The position numbers and the translations under genes were made by a program. The notes below the pieces were generated by a model. The model was given only the letters and a program-made list of their open reading frames with translations, searched no databases and was not told where the DNA came from. This document shows, piece after piece, positions 1 through 10,422 of a stretch of 64,000 bases of DNA. Location: assembly GCA_003184365.1 (NCBI GenBank), contig NKYR01000017.1, positions 62,001 through 126,000 on the forward strand. Direction: 5' to 3'. The DNA is from Evernia prunastri (lineage: Eukaryota; Ascomycota; Lecanoromycetes; Lecanorales; Parmeliaceae). Position 1 is the first letter of the stretch; each line of letters begins with the position of its first letter.

Positions 1-501
1 AGAGATTGAGGCCGCCGGTAACGAGCGGGAGATGCATGCCAGTGAGTCCGCATGTAATTGTGGTATACGCACGATCAAGAAGAAAGTCCATCGAAGCGCT
101 GTGCAACTAGACAATGTCGATTCATTCCAGTTACAAACTTACGGAGTACGCTTCGATTAGTCGGAGATGGGCAATAAAAAGCATGTAATCACTGCTGGGT
201 TGGCCAAGCAGCCGGACGGGCCCGCGTTTGATATAAAATCCAGCAGGCTAGCTTGACCAATAATTCAGGAAAGGATGAGGCAAGGCACGGCAAATGAACG
301 AATGAGAAAGGAGAATATCAGTAAGAATGTGAATCAGTCGGGCTGATGAGGCCCCGTAGTGGTACACTTCTATACGCTCTCTAAGCGTACACAAACACCG
401 TCAAATGCCGGTGTGCTATGCAAGCGCCTGCAGTGAACAGGGCTTCCTCAAAATGCTCGTCAACGCCCGTGGATGTATGCTACTGTGGATATCCCCACTC
501 A
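1..501. other. Spacer at left edge, no gene recognised
   Basis: I see no conserved reading frame here. The last part lies downstream of the NUP133 stop codon and probably holds its 3' untranslated region. The far left may belong to a neighbouring gene outside the window. Confidence 0.5.
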
Positions 502-3500
502 TCACGTGCCCATGACCACATCTCCCTGGTCATCAATGGCTGTATCATCCTCTTCGTCACCCTCCTTTGGGTAGGCTTCTCGATCCTTTTCAGTCATCCT
601 AGCAGTGAACTCCTCCTGCGCCTTTCGATCTCTAAGCTGCTCTTCACCCAGGGAGTCTGCCTCGTGTCTCGCCGAAGTCTTCGCGGCGTCAACGACACCT
701 CCCCATCTTTCGTCTAGCCGACCCTCCTCCATGTACTTCTCCAGCAGCTCGTCCTCCTTCTCTAAGTCTTGCGCTAATACTGCTAGCGCGTTTTCAGGAA
801 CGTTGGCAAAGTGCGAGGATACACGAAGTGCGTCAATGCTTGTGCCAGCTTCGAGAACTTTTGCGGGAGAAAGAGGTACGCATTCGTCCCAGAAGCCGGT
901 CCTGAACCCTTCCCTCAAAGTCTTGAATAGGGTTGTAGCGCCAGTTTCTGCACCGGCCTGGGTATCGTCTTTATTCTCAGTACGGTTGATAGCCTTCCAG
1001 TCATCCTGGATCATGCATCGCCTCCAGACGAACTTCTCTAGCAGCTCTTTGACTCCACGGTCGCTCAGTTCTGAAGAGGCTAATTTCAAGACCTTGAAGG
1101 CGTAGAAGAACCGGGAAGCCATGAAACCTTCATTGTCCGGAGAAGCGCCGTCACCGCCGAGGAGGGTAAGAGTTTCGATCAGATCTTCTGGAGGTAAAGC
1201 TTCGAGAGCTAGCATGCTGCGGAAGTGTCTCTCCAGGCTATGCCGTAGTGTAGACTTGCTCTGTACTTTGTAGCCGTACTTTTGCAGAGCCAAGTCTACC
1301 TCGGCGTCGGCATCGAGGGCGTTGCGAATTGTTGGCTTCACATAATTGTACAATCTTTCCTGTATGGCGAGAACGGCTAGGTCTCGGTCGATCTTTCGGG
1401 TGACATCGTTCGCGCTCTTATTTTTGATCTGCCCTTTCCCAGTCGCAGCTAAGAGACTTAGTTTGCTCATACTCAGTGAGACCTTGCGGCTCCAAAGGTT
1501 TGTCTCCTGTTTCTGCGCTAGCATCAAATCTTCTGCGGCCGCTGCATAGCTTTGCTCGGACGTGACTTCATGAATCCAGCCTAGCTTTGCGTAATGGGGT
1601 TGATGTCGAAGAAACTGTGTCAGATAATTTTTGAAATTGACGTTGCCGTTAAGTATCCCGACCGCTTTGCCGCCGTCGAGGTGCTTTTTGAAGAAAGCAT
1701 TTGACCACTTTGTACCAAATGTGACAAAGTATGAGTATATGCGCTCCTCGAGCAGCCGCATTGTTTCGTCGGAATCTGCGGAAAGCATTTCTCCTTCAAT
1801 AATATCGACTAACGCGTCCATGTCGCGATATTTCTCTGCTAGGTGGATCGCCTTTTCTGGCTGACCAACGTCTGGTAGACTTTTGAACAATGCTCTTCTT
1901 ACTGCGAAATGGGCTTGCTTGAGCTTTTGTCCAGCGGCTCTACTATCGGGATCAGGTCGAGATTGCAGCCAACGGAACCTCTCAATGTACGTTTGGCAGC
2001 AAATTTGTACCTGTCGTGGATTGTCGGCTGCGAGCTTCAACACCAGATCCGGCAATGGGTCACCCTCATTTGCATCGTCATCTTCACCAAGGCACGCCAA
2101 CTCTCGCGACACATCAGTCATTGTCTTGACCCTTTCCACAATGGTTGCTGTCGAGGTCCAGATCTCTGGCAAATCCTCATACCCACGGAGCAGAACCCCG
2201 TCAATCATGGCTTCATTCTCGAGCCCATAAGCTGCTATGTTGGCCTCACGAAACGCGAAAGCCGTCTCAAGGCTCGATAGTTGAATGTCGTTGGCTTCAC
2301 TGACAAGTCTTGCTTGGCTCGCCGGCTGGATTCTCTTATCGTCCTCTACGGCGGTTTCGAACATCAGCTCTACCATATTCTGGGCCCATGGGATTATATA
2401 CTCCAAACGCCAGACGTCATGGATGAACCAATGCCTGACTCCATCCGTCTCATGGTGCTCAGGTTGGTTTTCTGTCTTCAGGGATTCGTGAAGGCTTTCA
2501 ATAAGCTCTGCTAGAACGCTTTTGTCATCGGAGGCCCTGTTCTGATTGCTGATGATTGCATTATAGGATCGCCAGAGAGCTTTCGCAGCAGCCATTTTTT
2601 CGGCATTCCACAAGAGCTTCCATCGTGTAAGTCTACCAAGAGGGGGATAGTACTGTCTGAGATGTTTGTTCAGATCGGCAAGAGCTGTCGATCTTCGTTG
2701 AAGCTGCTGGTCCATTGATGGGCTTATCGAAGGTATGTAAACCGAAGTAGAGCTCATGATAGAATGGCTCACGTCCAGTGCAGCGGCCTCGACCTCTTCT
2801 TGATCAAAGGAAGTCTCAGACCTTGGAGAAAAATCGAGTAAGTCTTGCGGCAAGTTTCCGAAGAACACTGCTTGTTCAAGCTTAGTCTTCGCCGTCACCG
2901 TAGCTCTGTCCAAAGCGGATTGGCCTTTCCTCATGGGCAATGCAGAGATGCGAACGAGGCCAAAACCATAGACCATCACTACACAAGATGATTGCGCCTG
3001 GATCCGATCATATATTTCTGAAGCGCACCCGACCATCCTGTACGGTTTGATGGTCCGGAAGTCAAGGGCGTCTTGAAAGGGATCGGGGAGGGTGCGAGCC
3101 TCCATTTGTAGCTGAGAGCTTGGAGTCTCTTCGACTTCCACAAGGGAAATGAGGACAACGCTTTTCTCGAACATGATGAAAGCCGTCTGAGCTGGCTCCG
3201 GTACCAATACCCGAGGTTTGAATTGAGCCTCTGCAGGCAGCGAAGTCGTGTAGCAGGTGATAGGATGGACCACATCGATGGTCACAGAGCCAGCAGCAAG
3301 AGTTAGACCAATTAAGGCATACCTAGCGGACTCTACTCCTTTGAGAACCGTCAAGGTGAGAAGCTTGCAGTCCCCGCTTTGAACTATTCTTACCACCTCG
3401 TTTCCTGGTCCTCCACCTGCTAAAATTGTAAAATCCAGTACCTCAAAGATGTGTTCTTTGTTGTCATGGAAGACCTCCGCCCCTTCTATCAGCGCGTGAA

Positions 3501-4706
3501 GCAGGTCATTTTTGGCATCAACTTCGTTGACCAACGAATGTGTTCCGTTCCAGCTAAGATCCCAGGTGTGAAACGAGCCCTTAGAGGTAGCGACCACGAC
3601 ATATCGCTGACCTCTCTGCGATGAGTTACCGGCTCTGACTGCAGCGACGTCCTTCCTCCAGCCAGCATTGCTAAAGACGCCCCTCAAACTCCCGAACACA
3701 CCGCCGCTCTGAGCGCCAATGTCGCGCAGGTACTGGACGTTGATTGAAGGTTTCCCTTGAGGATCACTCACAATCAGGTGTACGAGTCTACCAGTACTTA
3801 AGGTGAGCACGAAAGCCCGTGGCTCGGCTTCGGTGATTTGGGTAATGAGCTCTCCGGACAACATTCCGCTAACAGCACCCTGGACGCTTTGTTGCTTTTG
3901 GCGATTCGCATCGACACTTGCGGCACTTGTCAGGCTCTCCCAGTATGTGATCTTTCCACTTGTGGGCATAACGACAAGCAAAGCTGGTTCGGCTGACGTA
4001 GGCACGAGAGTTCCCAACGGTAATGGATGTCGAGAATTGTTGGAAGGATGCAAGAGCTTGATATTTAATGGTTTGAGCTGCTCCGCTGATGTCGTCGCCT
4101 GCGCATATCGCCATACGATAGCTTGGGTCGGGGTCATCGCGAGGGCATAGCCCAAGCTTGCTGATATCTCTCCATGCCATTTTCCTGTACGCATATCAGA
4201 ATCCTCCACAACTGTCTCTTCGTCCAACTCATACGCACCTGAAATATGGTAGTCCCGTACGGACTCAGGAGTCGTTGGCAACTGAGTCACGATGTAGTTC
4301 GCATTCTTGGTCTGAGGCAGTTGAAGTCAGCGTTTTGCAAAATTTCAACGGCGTCGCAACTTGCCAATTCAATGCTACCGTCAGTCTTGCTCGTTCGTCT
4401 CTCCCTATCCGCCTTTTTTACTCCCCTATGCCTAATAGCCAAGCTCGCGGTATCTAAATTCGCATGTCGTAGGTTCGCAGGTTCTTTGGCGTGACCATTT
4501 GTAACAGCCTCCTCTTCGACATAGGCAACGTGCCCGTTGACCTTTGTGGCATCTCGAGATAGAAATGTTTCCGAAGTCAAGCCCGATCGCCGTATTCTCT
4601 TGGGATTATGTCGAATGGTAATTGAGTCGTCTGAGCCAGTTCGCTGCCGTCTTCGAGGGTTGCGCGCAGCTAGGCTGACAGGCACCGCGGCGTCTGGGGA
4701 GAACAT
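502..4706 (-). CDS. NUP133: Nucleoporin Nup133
   Basis: Nup133 is a scaffold subunit of the Y-shaped (Nup84) complex of the nuclear pore. Two exons: 4706-4365 and 4311-502, giving about 1383 residues, the usual size for the family. Residues about 1-60 are the basic, low-complexity leader typical of fungal Nup133 (RRRQRTGSDDS), followed by an N-terminal beta-propeller and a long alpha-helical C-terminal half ending in an acidic tail. The 53-bp intron has a GCAAGT donor and a CTCAG acceptor preceded by GCTGAC; splicing there joins KTDGSIEL to TKNANYIVTQLP, the expected family junction. An in-frame ATG exists at 4748, but the one at 4706 begins the conserved leader. It is divergent from threonine synthase. 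Family assignment is from recognised sequence pattern; the start is inferred. Confidence 0.9.
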
Positions 4707-5517
4707 GATCAGGATGGGTACAGCATTGCTGAGTTTGGTTGCAAGCAAAAAGAACGCGAAAAGAGAGGCATACGAAGGTGTTAGGAATGATTTTGTTATT
4801 ATTTCGGAGGGCGTTGTTAATTCCGTTGCGCAGCCAAGAAATACAGCACGATGCTCTTATTCCCGATTGGGCATCGGGTGAGCGCTGGTACGCTAAGCCT
4901 AATCAACAATCTCTAAATTTGCCGAGTTGTGGAGTGCAATTTTTAATTCTTTCTACCTACGGTATACATTACTCTCTAGTCAAGCACTTAAGGTGCATCA
5001 TTCTGTGATATGGGATGTTGCTGGCAGCTACTTAAAAATGTCAGTATTCATGCCATATTAATCTCATTAATCTCAGTGATCAGTAAGACGAATAGAGTAC
5101 TGGTCGGGATTTTTGCTCATTATAAGTAGTAAAAGATTTGAGGGATCCAGCTTATTTTTTTCTCTTACTTTGCCGTTTGCACATTTCTCTAGCAGACCTG
5201 CTCGGGGATAGTTTAATGATTTGTTGTCATAGGATACATTGGATATTTACCATACCTTGACCATTCAGCCGGTTTGTTGCACTCTTCTTTTCTTTCCTCT
5301 TCTTTCTTTCTTTCCATCATCATCTTCATTGCTGCTTGCTTCATGACTCGGTGATGATGGCTTACGCATATTGCAGGATATCATCAAAATTCAAGCCCCT
5401 CGTTAATGAGCTTTGCCATTCGACAAACCTTTCACCATTGACATTCGACCTGTTGCTCCTATCGTCTCCCATCCCCTAGTCTCTTTTCAAAAACCAGGCT
5501 TTCTCACTCCACATACA
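4707..5517. other. Divergent promoter region between NUP133 and THR4
   Basis: This spacer must hold the promoters and 5' leaders of both flanking genes. A pyrimidine-rich tract (about 5281-5318, mostly CTTT and TTTC) precedes THR4, a common feature of highly expressed fungal genes. I see no additional conserved reading frame. Confidence 0.6.
5343..5349 (+). promoter_or_regulatory. Possible Gcn4/CPC1 half-site upstream of THR4
   Basis: ATGACTC sits 169 bp before the THR4 start codon and matches seven positions of the Gcn4/CPC1 consensus RTGASTCAY; the eighth is G instead of A. Amino-acid biosynthesis genes are classic targets of this factor in fungi. A seven-base match can occur by chance, so this is only suggestive. 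Confidence 0.35.
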
Positions 5518-7958
5518 ATGTCGTCCCACACAACATCACAGCGCTATCTCTCCACGCGTGGCGGCTCTTACGGTGTATGTTCATCTCTCAAGTCACTCAC
5601 TAAAGCTAACAATGCCCAGTTCTCCTTCGAAGAGACCGTCTTAAAGGGACTGGCTACAGATCAGGGGCTATTTCTTCCAGAAGAAATTCCCTCCTTGCCG
5701 TCAAACTGGCAGCATGATTGGTCTCACATGAGCTTCTCTGAGCTCGCCTTCCAAATTTTTAGTCTTTACATTTCCCCAAGCGAAATCGAGCCTGTGGCCC
5801 TGCGAAACATCATCGACCGGTCGTACTCGACTTTTAGAGTTCCGAGCGTGACGCCCACCGTGACGCTGCATAATGCTAGAAAGATACATTTGCTGGAGCT
5901 GTATCATGGAGAGACATTTGCCTTCAAAGACGTCGTATGAGAACCCTCACAGCCGAACAACCCTTGGTTCTAACGTCAACTGTTGCAGGCGCTGCAGTTT
6001 TTGGGGTATATGCCCAGTAGAGCACATTCTCCTGATACGCTGGGTCCTGAATCTTGCTGATTCCAAGTTCTTGACCAGGAATCTATTTGAGTTCTTCCTG
6101 ATCAAAAGGAACGAAGGAAAGTCGGGCAAAGATCGTGAGCACTTGACAGTCCTTTGCGCAACAAGTGGCGATACTGGAAGCGCCGCAATGTAAGCACTAC
6201 TCGCGCTCTCACTGGCCGATATCGCTAAAGCCTTGCGTCCAGATACGGCTTGAGAGGCAAGAAAGATGTCTCAGTGTTCGTCATGTATCCGACGGGGAAG
6301 GTACGCACCCGTTCTTGTTGCAGCTCGGATTTTGGGGGCTGGTGAATAATAAAGGCTCTCATATGGTGCCTCAATTCAATAGAATTTGAATTTTTGACTG
6401 GGCGATGCTGACCTCGAATCCAGGTGAGCCCGACACAGGAGGCACAGATGACAACAGGTGGGTAATTACGGCCATGTTCTCCACCAGTCCCCATCCTAGA
6501 TCTTATCCGTAAATTATGGCTCGGGAGTTGAAGGTCGACAAAGATGCTTCCTGGCTTCTTCTCTAGTCTGATAGAATATCGCTGACTGCAAGGTTTGCAA
6601 TAGTGACGGATAGAAACGGTATGTCACCAGTCCTCCAACGCTCGTATTGTGCTCCTTGATGGACTCGCAGTGGGAGACTTCTAATAACTAGTCTGTAGTA
6701 CATTGTCTAAGCGTTGACGGGACATTTGATGACTGTCAAGTACCACATCTCCTGCCTCTGCTGAAAACGTCGCTTTTGACGCTACTCAATAGGCCTTCGT
6801 GAAAGACTCTTTCAATGACCCATTGATCAATTCAAGTCAGAGACTGGCTGCTGGTATATTTTGAAGATCCAGTCTACATGGTGGACTAAAACTAATATTT
6901 GCCCCGACTAGTAAACTCCATCAACTTCGCACGTATACTTGCTCAGATAACGTATTACTTCGCATCCTATTTTTCGCTAGTCCGCTCTGCCGCATATAAT
7001 CCCTCGACCGATCAGGTCCGTTTCGTCGTTCCCACAGGGTAAGTGTTTATCCAGTCCTTCTTGTCAAGGGTTGAGGTTGGAGTCAAAAGACATTTCCCAC
7101 GCACATCCTAAGCGAAAGATGCCTCGTACGCGTTCACCACGCTTACCCAAGAACTGAAACGCTGACTCAGAGTTTACCACCAGAAATTTTGGTGATGTCT
7201 TAGCTGGGTACTTTGCTAAGCGGATGGGCCTGCCCGTCTCGAAGCTTATCATCGCGTGCAATGAGAACGACATCCTCCACCGTTTCTTGCAGACCGGCAC
7301 GTACGAGAAGAGCCCCGTTCACGGCGCCGCGGCAGCAGGGGGTCTTGCACAGGATGGAGCAACAGCCCACCCTGAGGGAGTCAAGGAAACGCTATCGCCC
7401 TCGATGGACATTCTTGTGAGCAGCAATTTCGAAAGACTGCTTTGGTTCGTCGCGCACGACGTCTACGGCTCAAACACCGACAGCGCACAAGAGAAGAGAG
7501 AAACAGCGGGTCGGAAAGTCAAAGAATGGCAGACTCAATTAAAGACCAACGGCGGATTCGGCGTCGAGAAGCAAGTGCTGGATGCCGTACGCGCAGATTT
7601 CGCAGCCGAGCGGGTATCGGATGCAGAGACGATTGCCACGATCCGAGAGGTTTATCGATGGCCCGAAGGCTATATTTTGGATCCACATTCTGCGATTGCG
7701 GTAACTGCGGCGCTGCGGTCTGCGGAGGGTGCACATCAAGTCGCGCTAGCAACGGCGCATCCGGCTAAGTTTGCGAAGGCGGTGGAGATGGCGCTGGTGG
7801 AGGAGAAAGGGTTTCGGTTTCAGGATATCTTGCCGATGCAGTTTGTGGGATTGGAGGAGAGGCCGAGGAGGGTTAGGTGTGTACGGAGGAGCGAGGGGAT
7901 TGAAGGTTTGAGGAAGTTGATTGTGGGTGAGGTGGATAGGGAGAGAGAAAAAGCGTAG
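5518..7958 (+). CDS. THR4: Threonine synthase
   Basis: This PLP enzyme converts O-phosphohomoserine to threonine, the last step of threonine synthesis. The model has eleven exons: 5518-5574, 5620-5934, 5989-6005, 6079-6189, 6243-6300, 6424-6457, 6604-6618, 6699-6739, 6793-6853, 6912-7038 and 7184-7958, giving 536 residues, close to the fungal norm. The N-terminal motif YLSTRGGSYGFSFEE, the PLP-lysine motif HGETFAFKDVALQFLG, the phosphate-binding SGDTGSAA and the VPTGNFGDVLAGY motif all form correctly only when these introns are removed. The first 45-bp intron is a multiple of three without a stop, so an uncorrected frame reads through it. Exons of 17 and 15 nt are unusual. The first in-frame ATG (5518) is used. 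Confidence 0.95.
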
Positions 7959-8999
7959 GACTTCCTCGATTAGTAAGTGCTGTTTTGCAAGATTTGTGTT
8001 GGGTTGTGCTCTGATATGGGGCGATCACGATTAGAGTGGACGACGACCACTGGACCAAAAAACAACTTGAGCAAGATAACAAGACATTGCAATAGGGCTT
8101 TGGAGTTCCATGCCCGAGGTCTTCCCTTTCGGTAATTACCTGAAGCTTGTCACTAAGGAGCCCATCCATAACTCAGACCTTCAGGCGCCATGCCCGCATC
8201 TTCGACTAGACTCAGTTAGTCATAAACTTGGAAAGACTAATGATCCCTTCCGCAGGCTATCTACTGATCGCAATCACGTCCGTCTTGCCAAGTCAGTATC
8301 CAAAGCCTGAGCGCTGAGCCACGCGCCGTTATTTCTCGTGGGCAGACCCGAAATGTATCCGGACGAACGCTACATGGTGTTTGAGGCAAGTAATGAGTAC
8401 TGCTTTAAGTACTTGATAGATCTACAGCTATCACGCCGACAACTTCAATCACAGGCTTTCGAAGCTGATTTTCCAAAGTCTCTACTGTGAGGCACCTCAA
8501 GCACCTCAAGCACCAAAAGACATATTCCCCAGAAGGTATCTCCAAACAGCAAACAGAACGTCAAATGCAGAGAACAACGCAAGACAACTGTTCCCGATGG
8601 ACTTGGCTTGGCGGATGTGGGCGTTGACCGTTGACCTACGTGACAAATCCCGGACCGTCGAGTGCTCGCAAATAGTAGTTGCAGTCCTGCTTTTGACGAG
8701 AGTTGCCATTGTATTCTGCTCGAGTCCATCAGCTCTAGGTTATTGATATTTCACCGGACGTTTTGGCCAACATGCATCCTTGGAGAGGCGTTGTTGTTCA
8801 CGGTGCGCAGAGAGATAGTAACTTCATTGATTGTTTTAAGATGAACAGCAAGCAAGTCTCAGCATCTAGCCGTTTTCATGTGCAGAGCATCAAGGACATT
8901 CAGTGTGCTATTTCGAGCCAACAGACGCCGTCGTTCTGCTCTCCGCCTTGTCGACAGATTCCAGCACTCCGATCAGCCATATCTCATCACGAACATCAT
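7959..8999. other. Spacer between convergent genes
   Basis: This holds the 3' ends of THR4 and of the STF2-like gene. Several short open frames occur on both strands, but none resembles a known protein or has convincing splice structure. Confidence 0.5.
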
Positions 9000-9621
9000 C
9001 TAGACCTTCTTCGCGTGCTCCTCTTCCTCAATGCTGCCACCGCTGATGCTATCGGCGCTATCTCCTTTCTCAAGCCCCAAATGCTCATCTACACCAGCAT
9101 CATCCCTAGCGGCCCCGTGGTATTCTTCTTCAAAGACGGGATCGGCCTCGACGGCCTCGAATTTGGTCTTGAAGTCGCCAATGGCATGACCATGAGAACT
9201 GCTATTGGAGCGACGACGAGAGTTGGTGAAGTTGTAGCCATAGTCCTGAGACTCGTCACCAGGGGTGCCCCTGGAGGTAATGATGAGCTCCGCTTCGTTC
9301 TGCCAAAGATAGCAGAGCTTACCAATTGCCTTTGCCCCCGCCTTCCTTCTTCACCTTCTTAGGGTCGGCATCGACATGACCAGACTTGGCGAAATAACGA
9401 GGGAGGTGCTGGGAGTCTTCAGCAGTGCCGTCAGCGAGGCCGGCGTGGTCACGGTCATTCTGCTTGTGGGAGCGAGTCACTGAACATTACAGAGTTAGCA
9501 AATATGAGTGGGAGGAGATATTCGGGCTGTGAACAAGGTTCAATGAGATAAGAGTGGAGCGGACAAGGGTGTGCATAGAAAAGCGAGGAAGGCCGGATGT
9601 TGAAGGGTAGAGCTACTCACT
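9000..9621 (-). CDS. STF2/TMA10-family small protein
   Basis: In yeast, Stf2 is linked to the ATP synthase inhibitor system and desiccation tolerance, and Tma10 associates with ribosomes. The model has three exons: 9621 (one base), 9479-9323 and 9270-9000, giving 142 residues. The start codon is split: the A lies at the end of exon 1 (donor GTGAGT) and TG opens exon 2 after TTCAG, producing MTRSHKQNDRD, which resembles the MTRTNKW start of the family. The hallmark KKEGGGKGNWG-TPGDE forms only when the 52-bp intron at 9271-9322 is removed. The C-terminal half is acidic and less conserved. The product is likely cytosolic and hydrophilic. Which paralogue it represents cannot be decided here. Confidence 0.82.
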
Positions 9622-10422
9622 GGTTGCTACTGTTGTAATATGATGTATCGTGTTGTTTGAGAGTAATAGAATCAAGCCAGTGGATGAATAGATATGATGA
9701 CTATGGGTATGCTTGTCGGTGGGTCAATTGGTGAATTGCCGTGCTGAGATGATGTTATCAAACAAAGAAAGCTGGAACGCTGGAAGCTCTAACCAATGAC
9801 GAGGTTGTGTTGGAAAGTCACTTTTGAAGACATGAAATACCGTACGTACCTACTTGATCTACCAACTGTAATATTTGCCAACTTGTTTTTTTACTCCATC
9901 AGCATCATCAAATTGCTTGTCGTTTGGATAGGTATCGTTTGTTGGAAGTAAATAGAAGAAGGGTAGAATAATAATATACCTAGGTAGCTTAAGTACCTTT
10001 ACGGTAGAATCTCCGATCTTCTCGAAAAGCATCGCGTGACCTGCCAACCTGCAGCTGTACAGCTTGGCGGGGTTCTGGGGTACTTTTAGCGGCCGTTTAT
10101 CTAACCTCTAAAAGCTAGCGTAGCCAGCTTGTACCTGATCATCGGCATCCATTATTTAGGTAGACATCCGCAGCCAATTATTGAATCCCACCATGTCCTT
10201 TACCTTACCTTAGGTTTTCAATCAGCTTACCTACCGATATTGTTCTCATCTCCATTACTTCGAGAGGGGCATTTTTGTTGCCTCAGTCTGCAAAAGCATA
10301 CTAACATCGGCTTTCACTTTGACAAGGAGTGGGAAAGGCGACAAAAGGTCTTCATTACAATCAGACTGGCTCTTCACTATCATTAATCATATCTAAGTCA
10401 TTGGCTAGAACTCGAATTTTCC
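9622..10422. other. Spacer, no gene recognised
   Basis: This holds the 5' leader and promoter of the STF2-like gene and the 3' end of the PPPY-motif gene. CTAGGTAG and TACCTTA-type short motifs recur, but I find no coding sequence that can be supported. Confidence 0.5.

Noticed and set aside
8763..9362. 199-codon plus-strand frame
   Set aside because: It is antisense to the STF2/TMA10-like gene, whose conserved GGGKGNWG motif and introns lie on the minus strand.
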